From: Sphingobacteriales bacterium
GTDB lineage: Bacteria; Bacteroidota; Bacteroidia; Sphingobacteriales; Sphingobacteriaceae
DNA length: 64,000 bases
Reading direction: 5' to 3'
Assembly (NCBI GenBank): GCA_025353765.1
Contig: JANXOD010000016.1
Location: 124,001-188,000, forward strand
A model generated the notes under the pieces. That model ran no database searches, was not told the DNA's origin, and worked only from the letters and a program-made list of their open reading frames with translations. Positions 55,436-64,000 of this stretch are shown here, in pieces. Numbering within the stretch: the first letter of the stretch is position 1; every line of letters starts with the position of its first letter. The position numbers and the translations under genes are program-made.

Positions 55436-56074
55436 TTAATTCAAAAAGGGATTATGTTGCTTTTCAAACCCTATCGTCGTTGCTTGTCCGTGACCGGGAT
55501 AAACTTTACAATCATCCGGCAGGATAAACAGCTTTTCATGAATGTTCTTAATTAATAGGTCATGATTGCCTCCCGGTAAATCGGTACGACCAATACTTTG
55601 ATAGAACAATACATCCCCGCCTATTAAAAAGTTATCTGCTCGGTTATAAAAACATACATGAGCAGGCGAATGCCCGGGGGCAAAGATGATTTCCAGCTCC
55701 GTTTTACCGAAAGAGATTATGCCTATTTCAGATAGATAGATTTCGGGCAATGGCGATACTTCATAGCGTATCCCTATTTGTGGTGCATAAGCAACTATTG
55801 CGTTCAACACCACTTCTTCGCCTTTATGAAACTGGGGAAGTAAGCCATACGTATCAAAAATAAATTTATTACCTAATACATGGTCAATATGGCAATGGGT
55901 ATTTAGCAATAATACCGGCTTGAGCCTCTTTTCAGAAATAAATTTTAAAACTACATTCTGTTCATCACCCGTATACATTCCCGGATCAATGATGACGCAC
56001 TCCAGGGAATCATCAAATAACAAATAGGTGTTTTCCTGGTAAGGATTGCAGGTAAATTTTTGAATAGTGGTCAT
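55436..56074 (-). CDS. MBL-fold metallo-hydrolase (glyoxalase II-like)
   Basis: A 212-residue metallo-beta-lactamase-fold protein from the ATG at 56074 (MTTIQKFTCNPYQENTYLLF); the frame extends 18 residues upstream but those lack family similarity. The metal site is NTHCHIDHVLG, then PGHSPAHVCFY and a second HGQATTIG near the C-terminus, with IGGDVLFYQSIGRTDLPGG between. Family members hydrolyse thioesters such as S-lactoylglutathione or related compounds. Bacteroidetes lack glutathione widely, so the natural substrate is unclear. It is divergent from the DCC protein gene. Confidence 0.9.
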   Translation of the reverse strand: MTTIQKFTCNPYQENTYLLFDDSLECVIIDPGMYTGDEQNVVLKFISEKRLKPVLLLNTHCHIDHVLGNKFIFDTYGLLPQFHKGEEVVLNAIVAYAPQIGIRYEVSPLPEIYLSEIGIISFGKTELEIIFAPGHSPAHVCFYNRADNFLIGGDVLFYQSIGRTDLPGGNHDLLIKNIHEKLFILPDDCKVYPGHGQATTIGFEKQHNPFLN

Positions 56075-56111
56075 ATAAGCCGTTTCTGATCTAATATCCC
56101 CAAACGGATAA

Positions 56112-56143
56112 TTGATCTGTAAACCCAAAGTAACGTATCTTTG
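56112..56143 (+). promoter_or_regulatory. Promoter of the DCC-family gene
   Basis: TTG at 56112-56114 and TATCTTTG at 56136-56143 are separated by 21 nt and fit the Bacteroidetes consensus. The box ends 8 nt before the ATG, so the leader is nearly absent. Confidence 0.55.
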
Positions 56144-56151
56144 TTTATTAA

Positions 56152-56502
56152 ATGATGAATAAGACCATAGTTTTTTATGACGGGAGTTGTTCCATGTGTA
56201 TTGGCGTAACCGGATGGTTAAGCAAAATAGACCATAAAAAACAATTTCAGCTTGAGCCTTACCAGCATTCCGAACTATTAAAAGACTATCCTCAAATAGA
56301 TCCGGCCAATTGCGAAAAAGAGATCCACGTTATAAATGAACATGGGGAAGTTTTGCATGGTGCCGATGCGATGATGGAAATATGGCGTAAAACCGGTCAC
56401 TGGACCAGTTTCCTGGGATCTATCTTTCGTTTCGCACCATTCATTTGGATAGCTCGACCTCTTTACCGCTTGATTGCCAAATACAGAAAGAGTATTTATT
56501 AA
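56152..56502 (+). CDS. DCC-family (DUF393) thiol-disulfide oxidoreductase-like protein
   Basis: A 116-residue protein with the family motif DGSCSMC at residues 10-16 (YDGSCSMCIGVTGWLSKID), where the two cysteines may form a redox pair. HVINEHGEVLHGADAMMEIWRKTG and a C-terminal hydrophobic segment (LGSIFRFAPFIWIARPLYRLIAKYR) are also standard. The family's substrate is not established. Two ATG codons are adjacent, so the start may be one codon later. The stop lies 3 nt from the convergent gldD stop. Confidence 0.88.
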   Translation: MMNKTIVFYDGSCSMCIGVTGWLSKIDHKKQFQLEPYQHSELLKDYPQIDPANCEKEIHVINEHGEVLHGADAMMEIWRKTGHWTSFLGSIFRFAPFIWIARPLYRLIAKYRKSIY

Positions 56503-56505
56503 CAG

Positions 56506-57144
56506 CTATTTGTCCCCCTTCGAAGGGGGCAGGGGAATGAAAGCCTTTTGGTTATTACTATTACTTTTTTTCCACCGAAAACTTTTAATCATCACCTTAA
56601 TATCCTTTTCGATAAAATCAAGTACAGGCTGAATAGAATCTAAACGAGGCTGTTCATTAAAATATAATGCCCCGCGAAGATAATTTTTGGTACTGTCTGT
56701 CAAAAAGAATTGGATGGAAGATGCGGTATTTCCATCAATAGAATAATAGATCCCATAAACTTTCTTATCCGGGTAGGAGATAACACTTTCATCAATCGAA
56801 GTCGCTTTAACCGTATGCTTAAAAGCAAAAGTACGGGCATCTTCTATTAATTCATTAAATTCTTTTTTAGAAGTAATGGACTGATAACTGATATGAATAC
56901 GACCATTAAACTGAGGGTAAACTACATCAATCCAATAGGGTTTTGCATTTTTTGCCACATCAGAAAGAATCTGTGCATATGCCGGGAAATCGAAACTGTA
57001 CGGAGAGCTACTATTATAAGTCTGGTAAGCTTTTTTAGGAAGATCTATTTTAAAATAGCCTCGTGGTTTTGGGGTATAATCATTCGCACATGAAGATAGT
57101 AGTAGTAATAAAGAAATGATGCAAAGACTGAAGTTTGTTTTCAT
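56506..57144 (-). CDS. gldD: Gliding motility lipoprotein GldD
   Basis: GldD is a lipoprotein needed for gliding in Flavobacterium johnsoniae and is found widely in Bacteroidetes. The 212-residue protein has a lipobox (LLLLSSC, Cys at about residue 19) and the signature NDYTPKPRGYFKIDLPKKAY. The body continues with PYWIDVVYPQFNGRIHISYQSI and YGIYYSIDGNTASSIQFFLTDS. Its last dozen residues (IPLPPSKGDK) are encoded by a GC-rich palindrome at 56514-56529. That suggests a repeat insertion extended or replaced the natural C-terminus. It is the last gene of a TPR-comA-aroE-gldD run. Confidence 0.93.
   Translation of the reverse strand: MKTNFSLCIISLLLLLSSCANDYTPKPRGYFKIDLPKKAYQTYNSSSPYSFDFPAYAQILSDVAKNAKPYWIDVVYPQFNGRIHISYQSITSKKEFNELIEDARTFAFKHTVKATSIDESVISYPDKKVYGIYYSIDGNTASSIQFFLTDSTKNYLRGALYFNEQPRLDSIQPVLDFIEKDIKVMIKSFRWKKSNSNNQKAFIPLPPSKGDK
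56514..56529. repeat. 16-bp perfect palindrome inside the 3' end of gldD
   Basis: CCCCCTTCGAAGGGGG is a perfect GC-rich palindrome in an AT-rich region, near the convergent stops of the DCC gene and gldD. It can fold as a hairpin and may act as a terminator, or belong to a dispersed repeat family. Confidence 0.6.
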
Positions 57145-57152
57145 CTATCCAA

Positions 57153-57932
57153 TTAAGTATTCCATATTTCCCAGGATTTTTCTGCCTGAAGCTGCAACAT
57201 TTGCAAGCCATTTTTAATAGTTGCTCCCTGCGCTTTTCCCCTCTTTAAAAATTCTGTTTCTGGCGGGTTATAAATAAGGTCATACAGCAAATGTTTGCTT
57301 GTAATATATTCATAAGGGATATCAGGACATTCCTTTATTCTTGGAGAAGTACCTACGGGTGTTGTGTTAATAATGATCAATCGGTCGTGTAATATATTCT
57401 CGTTTAGTTGCTTATAAAGTATTCCTTTTCTCGTGAGTTTACGTGTTACCACAATATAATTGATATCTAACTTTTTTAATACGTAAGCTACCGCTCTCGA
57501 TGCACCTCCATTACCTATGATTAATGCCTTTTTATGATGCTTTTTTAATAAAGGCTTTAGCGATTCTTCAAATCCATAAGCATCGGTATTGAATCCCTCC
57601 AAACGGACTTGCAATGAGGAGAGTTCACCACTAAAAAACGCTTCTACAGGATGTTGGTTCTCAATTTTTATACAGTTTACCGCATCTATCTCTTTGGATG
57701 CTGCATCTATTTTATCGAGATAATAGATCACACCTATTTTATAAGGTGCGGTAACATTTAAGCCACAAAGATCCGGGTTTGCTTTAATTAATTCGGGCAG
57801 ATCACTTATACTGGGAAGAGGAAAATTTTCGTATGTACAATCTTCCAATCCTTCCCGTTCAAACTTCTCTTTAAAATATTTTTCTGAGAATGAATGACCA
57901 AGCGGATAACCGATTAAACCGTATTTTTTCAC
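57153..57932 (-). CDS. aroE: Shikimate dehydrogenase
   Basis: AroE reduces 3-dehydroshikimate to shikimate with NADPH in aromatic amino-acid synthesis. The 259-residue protein starts LIGYPLGHSFSEKYF (the shikimate-binding S-x-S position here is HSFS). It has the catalytic lysine in LNVTAPYKIGV, the nucleotide-binding IIGNGGASRAVAYVL, and the NTTPVGTSP block. The C-terminus LKRGKAQGATIKNGLQMLQLQAEKSWEIW is typical. It lies 8 nt upstream of gldD and 32 nt downstream of comA. Confidence 0.95.
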   Translation of the reverse strand: MKKYGLIGYPLGHSFSEKYFKEKFEREGLEDCTYENFPLPSISDLPELIKANPDLCGLNVTAPYKIGVIYYLDKIDAASKEIDAVNCIKIENQHPVEAFFSGELSSLQVRLEGFNTDAYGFEESLKPLLKKHHKKALIIGNGGASRAVAYVLKKLDINYIVVTRKLTRKGILYKQLNENILHDRLIIINTTPVGTSPRIKECPDIPYEYITSKHLLYDLIYNPPETEFLKRGKAQGATIKNGLQMLQLQAEKSWEIWNT

Positions 57933-57964
57933 CCCAATAGTTGTTAACTCAGAATCCTAGCCTA

Positions 57965-58735
57965 TTATGCCTGATTCATGTTTAAAAAATGATCAAAAGT
58001 ATCACTACGGAGGCCAATTCGCAATGTTTCCACTGGAATTACATCGGCAGGAGCAATATTACCCAAATTAATATTAGTGCCAATAAGTTTAATAAACCAA
58101 ACTTGTTGTGCTTTTTGAGGTGCTTCCCAAATAATTGTTTCCTCTGGTATTTGAGTTAGTATTTCATCAATCAATCCCTGGCGAACTTCGCCCGAATCCC
58201 GATAAATACCCACATTGCCACTTTCTCTTGCTTCTGCAATTACCTTCCATGAACCTGCTTCAATTTCAGCTTTCATCAATGCAATCCATTTATATGGTGC
58301 TAAAATTTTTGCTGCATCTTTTGATCCTACTTCAGATATAACGGTAACCTGTTCACTTAGTTTGCGGATGTATTCACACTTTTCGTCATGTGGTATAGTA
58401 ATCGAACCATCAGAAACTTCTGCATGTTGCATTCCGTATTTATCTAATACGCGTCGGTAATCTTCAAACTGACCACGAATTATAAATGCTTCAAATAAAG
58501 TTCCTCCAAAATAGGTTGGAATACCGGCATCTTTATAGATTTTTAATTTATTCTCCAGGTTGGGAGTTACATAAGATGTTGCCCATCCTAATTTAACAAT
58601 ATCAGTATGAGGGCCGGCTACTTCTAAAAAGTCTTCAACTCCACGTATACTCAAGCCTTTATCCATCACCATGGTTAAGCCCTTCTGACGTGGCTTTAAG
58701 GTACGATCAGGAATGTTATTTAATATATAGTTCAT
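57965..58735 (-). CDS. comA: Phosphosulfolactate synthase family protein
   Basis: ComA-type enzymes add sulfite to phosphoenolpyruvate to make phosphosulfolactate. The 256-residue protein (from the ATG at 58735, MNYILNNIPDRTLKPRQKGLT) has KGLSIRGVEDFLEVAG, DIVKLGWATSYV, GIPTYFGGTLFEAFI and EVSDGSITIP, all typical of the family. The longer open frame adds 14 non-conserved residues. In Bacteroidetes the product may feed sulfonolipid synthesis, but that link is an inference. It sits between a TPR gene and aroE. Confidence 0.93.
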   Translation of the reverse strand: MNYILNNIPDRTLKPRQKGLTMVMDKGLSIRGVEDFLEVAGPHTDIVKLGWATSYVTPNLENKLKIYKDAGIPTYFGGTLFEAFIIRGQFEDYRRVLDKYGMQHAEVSDGSITIPHDEKCEYIRKLSEQVTVISEVGSKDAAKILAPYKWIALMKAEIEAGSWKVIAEARESGNVGIYRDSGEVRQGLIDEILTQIPEETIIWEAPQKAQQVWFIKLIGTNINLGNIAPADVIPVETLRIGLRSDTFDHFLNMNQA

Positions 58736-58877
58736 TTTGCAATTAAGGGGTTTTATGACATCGGATGAATTTGGCACCTTAATTTGAATAAGGTGATTAG
58801 CATAATGCCTGATTCATCAGTACAAATCTCAAAAAAAATATCAAAAATAAAAGTCTTGATAAAAATTAGGGAGAATT

Positions 58878-60281
58878 TTAACGAGTATAACGATTAATAA
58901 TATCAACTATGATTTTATTATCATGAAGTTGAGGGAGATATTCAAATAAGATAGGATGCTTTTCCGGATCTGTATTGAGTGCAGTTTCCAGATAAGTAAG
59001 TGCTTCATTATATTGTCCGTCTGCAAAAAGATAAGCAACCATTCTGTAGTATAGTTCGGCTGCATCCGGGTTATTTTTAATGGCTTCGGACATAGTTCCT
59101 ATCGCAGCAGATAATTTATCCCGTTCAAAGAGTATGGATGAATAATCAAGCCAGGCTTCAATGTCAACCGGATTCAGCTCAAGAACTTTTTCATACGCTT
59201 TTTCCGATTCATCCAGTTGCTTCAATTTATACTGTGCATCTGCAATGGCAAACCAGTAATCGGGGTTTTTATCGTCAATATCTAAAGCTTTTTTATAAAA
59301 ATGAAGAGACTCAAAATATCGTTCTTCAAAATCAAGAGTCACACCGATACCAAACCACGCATCAGATTGTTTTGGGTCAAGTTTTACTGATTTTTTATAA
59401 TATGATCGTGCTTCCTCCATTTGTTCCAGCTTTTCATAACATTCGCCGATGGCACAATAGGTATCACCGCTTGGCGGCTCATATTCAAAAGTTTGTTTAT
59501 AAACCTCTATCGCTTCGGCATATCGGTCTAAATGAACCAAAGCATTTCCTTTATTAAAATAGGCCGAAGCAAAATTATCCTTAATTAAAATAGCATAATC
59601 ATAAGCATCAATAGCTTTTTCATATAGATCTAACTTATTAAAAGAGTTACCTAAATTATACCAGGCCGCATAAGAATAAGGTTCGTTATCAATATATTGC
59701 TCATAAAAACGGATGCTTTCTTTCTGCTTATCTAATACATCATAGCAAAAAGCAAGTTCGTAAAGAGCATCCTGGTTTTCCATGTTTTGCTGCAAGCACA
59801 GTTTTAAATACTGTACAGAGCTTTCATAGTCACCCATATTTTGGTAAACGTAAGCAATGTGCAATAAAATCTCATCTGTACTTTCTGCATGGCCAAGGGC
59901 TTTTTTATAATTTTCTAAAGCCTCTTCATGACGCTCCATACCTTCATAAATATTACCGCGAAGGGTATAGATTTCCGCCTCCGATGGTTCTAACATTTCT
60001 GCTTTATTAAGCGCATTAAAAGCTTTATCAAGTTGATCTGTTGCTATAAATAGTTGCGCTTGCTTAACGGAAAATATGGCTGCAAAAGGATGTTGGTTTA
60101 AAGCGTAATCTACAACCTGAAGTGCCTTAATCGGATCATTTTTTTCTATATAATAATCAATGATATTTTCAAAAGCCTGTGCATCAAAAAAATACTGATC
60201 CTGGTTTCGGATCATTTCCTCATATCGTTCTACCGAAAATCGTGGATCTTCGGAAAAATCAAATTCAAAATCTTCGTCCAT
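58878..60281 (-). CDS. TPR-repeat protein
   Basis: A 467-residue protein made almost entirely of tetratricopeptide repeats, about twelve, from residue 40 to the end. Typical units are AYTLRGNIYEGMERHEEALENYKKAL-like helices, PYSYAAWYNLGNSFNKLDLYEKAIDAYDYAI and NPDYWFAIADAQYKLKQLDESEKAYEKVLELNP. The acidic start (MDEDFEFDFSEDPRF) has no signal peptide, so it is probably cytoplasmic. TPR arrays mediate protein-protein contacts; the partner is unknown. It lies 142 nt upstream of comA and likely heads the comA-aroE-gldD run. Confidence 0.92.
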   Translation of the reverse strand: MDEDFEFDFSEDPRFSVERYEEMIRNQDQYFFDAQAFENIIDYYIEKNDPIKALQVVDYALNQHPFAAIFSVKQAQLFIATDQLDKAFNALNKAEMLEPSEAEIYTLRGNIYEGMERHEEALENYKKALGHAESTDEILLHIAYVYQNMGDYESSVQYLKLCLQQNMENQDALYELAFCYDVLDKQKESIRFYEQYIDNEPYSYAAWYNLGNSFNKLDLYEKAIDAYDYAILIKDNFASAYFNKGNALVHLDRYAEAIEVYKQTFEYEPPSGDTYCAIGECYEKLEQMEEARSYYKKSVKLDPKQSDAWFGIGVTLDFEERYFESLHFYKKALDIDDKNPDYWFAIADAQYKLKQLDESEKAYEKVLELNPVDIEAWLDYSSILFERDKLSAAIGTMSEAIKNNPDAAELYYRMVAYLFADGQYNEALTYLETALNTDPEKHPILFEYLPQLHDNKIIVDIINRYTR

Positions 60282-60507
60282 CCTAAAAAATATATAATTG
60301 AGAACGTTTAACTGCCAATATAATAATTATTAAAGAACTTTATTAGTTCTTTTGTTTTGGTTAATTTAACTTTTAATAAGAGTTGTTTAACTTTTATTTT
60401 TCCACATGCTGACAATCGAAGGCATAATTGTCTGACAATAAATAAAATATAAACTTTATAGAAATCGTCTTTTTAAATTTCTCTTTAATCTGCCTTGTGG
60501 AAATTAT

Positions 60508-60515
60508 TAACTTTG
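60508..60515 (+). promoter_or_regulatory. TAnnTTTG promoter box of the aldehyde dehydrogenase
   Basis: TAACTTTG ends 18 nt before the ATG at 60534. The TTG at 60495-60497 is only 10 nt upstream, too close for the usual spacing. The box lies before the ATG and so argues against starting at the upstream TTG. Confidence 0.45.
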
Positions 60516-60533
60516 TCAAAAATACGAAATAAT

Positions 60534-62075
60534 ATGCAAATAGACATTAAGCCTATCTTGAAGAGCCTGGGGATAAATACCATTAATGAAGCAGGAAGTA
60601 CTGGTAAAACATGGAATAGCAATGGTAACAATGCTATACATAAAGTGTATTCGCCTGTTAATGGACAAGAAATTGCAGCGGTAAAATTTGCAAGCCCTGA
60701 AGATTATAATCAGATTATAGAAAAAGCACAACAGGCTTTTAAGATATGGCGTACATGGCCTTCTCCAAAGCGTGGCGAAATTATCCGGCAGTTAGGGGAT
60801 GCACTTCGGAAAAATAAAGAAGATCTGGGCAAGCTTGTTTCTTATGAGATGGGCAAAAGTTTACAGGAAGGCTATGGAGAAGTACAGGAAATGATTGATA
60901 TTTGCGATTTTGCTGTAGGATTATCACGCCAATTATATGGCCTTACTATGCATTCCGAGCGCCCTTCTCATCGTATGTATGAGCAATGGCATCCGCTGGG
61001 GATTGTTGGAATTATTTCTGCTTTCAATTTTCCGGTTGCTGTTTGGAGTTGGAATGCTGCCTTAGCGATGGTTTGTGGCGATGTTTGTGTTTGGAAACCA
61101 TCCGAAAAAACTCCTTTAACGGCTATAGCCTGCCAGCATATTATTCAAAAAGTATTTGAAGCGAATGATGTTCCGGAAGGTGTTTCATGCCTTATTATTG
61201 GAGATCGCAATATTGGTGAATTAATGAGTAATGATTCTCGGGTTCCTTTGATTTCTGCAACCGGCTCAACCCGGATGGGGAAAGCGGTAGGAGCAGCAGT
61301 AGGGGCTCGTTTAGGCCGTAGTTTGCTGGAACTTGGCGGAAATAATGCCATCATTATTTCTAAAGATGCCGATTTGGAAATGTCTTTAGTTGGTGCTGTT
61401 TTTGGAGCTGTAGGAACAGCCGGACAACGCTGTACTTCTACACGAAGGTTGATTATCCACGAAAGTGTTTATGATACATTTAAAGATAAACTGGTAAAAG
61501 CTTACAGTCAGTTACGCATAGGAAATCCGTTGGATGAACATATTCATGTGGGTCCGCTGATTGATAAAGATGCTGTAAAGAATTATTTAGATTCTATTGA
61601 AAAGTGTAAAGCAGAAGGCGGGAAATTCATAGTGGAAGGTGGAGTTTTAGAAGGTAAAGGATATGAGTCCGGTTGTTATGTGAAGCCTTGTATGGCCGAA
61701 GCAAAAAATGAATTTCAAATTGTACAGCATGAAACTTTTGCGCCCATTTTATACCTGATGAAATATAAAACCTTAGATGAAGCTATCGCGATGCAAAACG
61801 GTGTTCCGCAAGGATTATCATCAGCTATTATGACTTTAAATCTACGTGAAGCTGAACAGTTTTTATCAAACGGGGGTTCTGATTGTGGAATTGCAAACGT
61901 AAACATTGGTACATCTGGGGCTGAAATTGGTGGTGCTTTTGGTGGTGAAAAGGAAACCGGTGGTGGCCGTGAATCCGGTTCTGATGCATGGAGAGTTTAT
62001 ATGCGCCGACAAACAAATACAATCAATTATTCGGATAAATTACCCTTAGCTCAGGGGATTAAATTTGATTTGTAA
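60534..62075 (+). CDS. Aldehyde dehydrogenase, ALDH7 (aminoadipate-semialdehyde dehydrogenase-like)
   Basis: An NAD(P)-dependent aldehyde dehydrogenase of 513 residues, most like the antiquitin (ALDH7) branch, which oxidises aminoadipate semialdehyde/piperideine-6-carboxylate in lysine breakdown. The catalytic Glu266 is in LLELGGNNAII and the nucleophile Cys300 in GTAGQRCTSTRR. The nucleotide-binding FNFPVAVWSWNAALAM and WKPSEKTPLTA are also clear. The start is the ATG at 60534 (MQIDIKPILKSLGI), because a promoter box covers the upstream frame. No other lysine-catabolism gene is near. A terminator follows. Confidence 0.92.
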   Translation: MQIDIKPILKSLGINTINEAGSTGKTWNSNGNNAIHKVYSPVNGQEIAAVKFASPEDYNQIIEKAQQAFKIWRTWPSPKRGEIIRQLGDALRKNKEDLGKLVSYEMGKSLQEGYGEVQEMIDICDFAVGLSRQLYGLTMHSERPSHRMYEQWHPLGIVGIISAFNFPVAVWSWNAALAMVCGDVCVWKPSEKTPLTAIACQHIIQKVFEANDVPEGVSCLIIGDRNIGELMSNDSRVPLISATGSTRMGKAVGAAVGARLGRSLLELGGNNAIIISKDADLEMSLVGAVFGAVGTAGQRCTSTRRLIIHESVYDTFKDKLVKAYSQLRIGNPLDEHIHVGPLIDKDAVKNYLDSIEKCKAEGGKFIVEGGVLEGKGYESGCYVKPCMAEAKNEFQIVQHETFAPILYLMKYKTLDEAIAMQNGVPQGLSSAIMTLNLREAEQFLSNGGSDCGIANVNIGTSGAEIGGAFGGEKETGGGRESGSDAWRVYMRRQTNTINYSDKLPLAQGIKFDL

Positions 62076-62084
62076 TTACAGTTA

Positions 62085-62113
62085 AATTTGCAGGGATAAG
62101 TTCCCTGCAAATT
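62085..62113. terminator. Bidirectional terminator between convergent genes
   Basis: Perfect 12-bp arms (AATTTGCAGGGA / TCCCTGCAAATT) enclose a 5-nt loop. The right arm overlaps the stop of the DUF4153 gene, so the hairpin can end transcription in both directions. Confidence 0.85.
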
Positions 62114-63957
62114 CATTTTATAAGAATTATCCCGGTAAAATCAGAGGGATACATATTTTTTGTGCCATTAATTTTATTGAATCTGCATGTAACAAGAGTT
62201 CCATTTAATGTTTTGTTAAATACCATTAAACTACCCGGAACGTCTAAACGATAACCACTACTATTCTGTTTAAATTGCGTCTTTTTTGAAAGAAGTGTGT
62301 TCAATACTACTTTGGTATCAAAACTAATAGTTTTACTTTCATTAGTAATTGAAACCCGATGGAGGGAATCAATAAAAATTTCATAGGTCTTATTACCTAT
62401 TTGACATTCTATAGATTTTATATCATTGTCATTATATCCTTTAATGCGAGCAGTCATTTCATTAGCTTCAAATTGTACAGCTCTTTTGTATCCGCTTACA
62501 TCTATAATTGCATCTTGAGATAATTCAAAGAATCCCTCTACTTCCGGAGTATAAACGCCGTCTGTTGCTGAACGATCTACTTTTAAGCTTCTTAAAATGC
62601 TATCCTTTGTATTATTTATTACATCATAGTTTTCATAATATGCAGATCTATTTAAAGTGTCTTTCTTAATTTTTATGAGATAATAGGATTTTATTTTATT
62701 GATATCTTCCTTAACAACGGGTTGTAAACTTTCCAATCCATGTTGGTTTACTAAATAATCTATAGTAGACGCTATTTGGCTTTCCTTCTCTTTGCTTTTA
62801 TGTGCAAGCATAAATCGCAATCGGGAAATTTGTGAATATTCAGATACAGCTCCTGCACTTTGCGGACCATATACCGCCATAACAGATAAGAAAAAGAGGG
62901 ATATCGGAATTACTTTAATATTATCTTTTTTGCTGACCAGAAAGTACAAGGTGATTCCTATAAGCCATATGCTCAATAAAATTAGCACATATCGGCTTTC
63001 TGTAATACCATATTCTGAAGCTCGTTTCCAAACTGCAAAAAGCAATAAGACAAGCAGAGGAATCATCAGCAAATAAAAACTTTTTGAAAATACTTTAATC
63101 CATCTATTGTCTTCGTTATTTCGGATGGGATACACTAGTAACAAGGATAATATGCCAAATACAGCATATCCCATAATAAGCATAGAAACGTATCCTTTAG
63201 GCAGTTCCCAGTTAATAAGAATCTTTATTTCGTACGCTAATAAAATCGCCAGATAAACAGTGGCTAATGGGATGAGTACATATTGAGTAAAAATCTTTAA
63301 GCCTTTTGGATAGTTATCTGCATTTTCAGGAATTTTTAAATCGGAAGGAATTCCTGCCAAAAAAAATATAGTATTAAATAGGCCTGCTATAAGTATCCAA
63401 AGTTGAAAATAACGTTCGGATGGAATATGGGCATTAAACAAACCATTTATACTTGCTAAAGCAATAGCTAAACCTGCAAATAATGCTGCTGAATATAATG
63501 CAGAGGTTAAAAACCGCAGGAACAGTGCTTTATTAAACTCCCAAAACCCGTCCAGCGATCCGCGACCAATAAACGGCGCAAAAGAAACCAATAGATGAAA
63601 TGAAAATGTCAGGAAGATATAACGAAGTAAATCTTGTTTATTATCATTAGGATTTAACATAAAACCTATAAAAACCACTAAGCCTAAAGCTATAATGCGC
63701 ACAGCGTATTTTTGCTTCTGTAAAATGCTCCGGCTTTCAGAAAAAAGTGTAAAAGACAGAAAAACAAGCAGCCCCAAATGGCTTGCTATTAATATCCTGA
63801 TTAAAACTTTATTTGATGAGAAATATTGGGGAGTTTGACTATTAACGAGCTTTATTGCACATATAACAGCAATTACAGTAACTAATATTTCTAATGGAAA
63901 ACGTTGTGAAACATTTTTTAAACCACTCCAAAGTGATTGTAGGGAAGGAAATTTCAT
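62113..63957 (-). CDS. DUF4153 multi-pass membrane protein
   Basis: A 614-residue membrane protein from the ATG at 63957 (MKFPSLQSLW). About ten hydrophobic helices occupy residues 25-385, with the DUF4153 block RGSLDGFWEFNKALFLRFLTSALYSAALF. The last 230 residues are a soluble domain with repeated short beta-strands (YYENYDVINNTKDSILRSLKVD, GYRLDVPGSLMVF), probably exposed to the periplasm. The function of the family is unknown. The promoter should lie between 63958 and the window end, where I see no clear box. Confidence 0.9.
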   Translation of the reverse strand: MKFPSLQSLWSGLKNVSQRFPLEILVTVIAVICAIKLVNSQTPQYFSSNKVLIRILIASHLGLLVFLSFTLFSESRSILQKQKYAVRIIALGLVVFIGFMLNPNDNKQDLLRYIFLTFSFHLLVSFAPFIGRGSLDGFWEFNKALFLRFLTSALYSAALFAGLAIALASINGLFNAHIPSERYFQLWILIAGLFNTIFFLAGIPSDLKIPENADNYPKGLKIFTQYVLIPLATVYLAILLAYEIKILINWELPKGYVSMLIMGYAVFGILSLLLVYPIRNNEDNRWIKVFSKSFYLLMIPLLVLLLFAVWKRASEYGITESRYVLILLSIWLIGITLYFLVSKKDNIKVIPISLFFLSVMAVYGPQSAGAVSEYSQISRLRFMLAHKSKEKESQIASTIDYLVNQHGLESLQPVVKEDINKIKSYYLIKIKKDTLNRSAYYENYDVINNTKDSILRSLKVDRSATDGVYTPEVEGFFELSQDAIIDVSGYKRAVQFEANEMTARIKGYNDNDIKSIECQIGNKTYEIFIDSLHRVSITNESKTISFDTKVVLNTLLSKKTQFKQNSSGYRLDVPGSLMVFNKTLNGTLVTCRFNKINGTKNMYPSDFTGIILIK

Positions 63958-64000
63958 ACGCTGCAATTATCTACTAAACATAGGAAAAATATTACATACC

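Noticed and set aside
1-64000. CRISPR arrays, integrase or phage modules, defence islands, toxin-antitoxin pairs
   Set aside because: No regularly spaced repeats of CRISPR type, no transposase or integrase motifs, and no defence-gene signatures were seen in any translated frame I inspected.

Overview
The window looks like core chromosome of an AT-rich Bacteroidetes, most likely a Sphingobacteriaceae-type organism. The signs are proteins with C-terminal type IX secretion (T9SS) sorting domains, GldD, DUF4153 and DUF6252 proteins, a SusC-style carboxypeptidase-regulatory domain on a TonB receptor, several TAnnTTTG promoter boxes with few clear Shine-Dalgarno sequences, the futalosine menaquinone genes and a B12-dependent ribonucleotide reductase. 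I see no prophage, CRISPR array, transposase, toxin-antitoxin pair or recognisable defence island.

Layout. Bases 1-2.6 kb hold the 3' part of nrdJ, two terminators, a small membrane protein and a tRNA-Lys/tRNA-Asp pair. From 2.7 to 8.1 kb is a minus-strand run: LpxH-type phosphatase, LemA, two tandem M48 proteases, a secreted propeller-like protein and release factor 1. From 8.1 to 13.2 kb come a prolyl oligopeptidase, an S41 protease, a CsbD-like protein and a small outer-membrane barrel. From 13.2 to 20.6 kb is an envelope and amino-sugar section: a TPR protein, a TonB receptor and AnmK on minus, then a NagB/PIG-L fusion and a NagX-type acyltransferase on plus. From 20.6 to 29.7 kb lie an M16 protease, a DUF1835/SDR pair, a GHL10 hydrolase, a coiled-coil membrane protein and adenine deaminase.

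Bases 29.9-41.3 kb carry two T9SS cargo proteins with near-duplicate C-terminal domains, a very large outer-membrane barrel, and a very large NtrY-like histidine kinase whose stop overlaps the barrel's start. A queD-folE-fabD operon follows (41.4-43.3 kb), then mqnB-mqnD-hldD (43.4-45.9 kb) and a LolC/E-type permease. Bases 47.6-55.4 kb are the least conserved part: a frameshifted outer-membrane gene, tandem DUF6252 lipoproteins, a 1.27-kilo-residue T9SS esterase-like protein, palindromic repeats and a 21-bp tandem repeat that encodes heptads. The end (55.4-64 kb) returns to core genes: an MBL hydrolase, a DCC protein, a TPR-comA-aroE-gldD operon, an ALDH7-type dehydrogenase and a DUF4153 protein.

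No clear multi-gene undescribed system is visible. The strongest unexplained signals are the broken heptad-coding tandem repeat at 55174-55361, the palindromic elements at 46070-46124, 53374-53531 and 56514-56529, and the coupled giant kinase/barrel pair at 34.1-41.3 kb. Functions are assigned by recognising families from the translated sequence; no database search was run.
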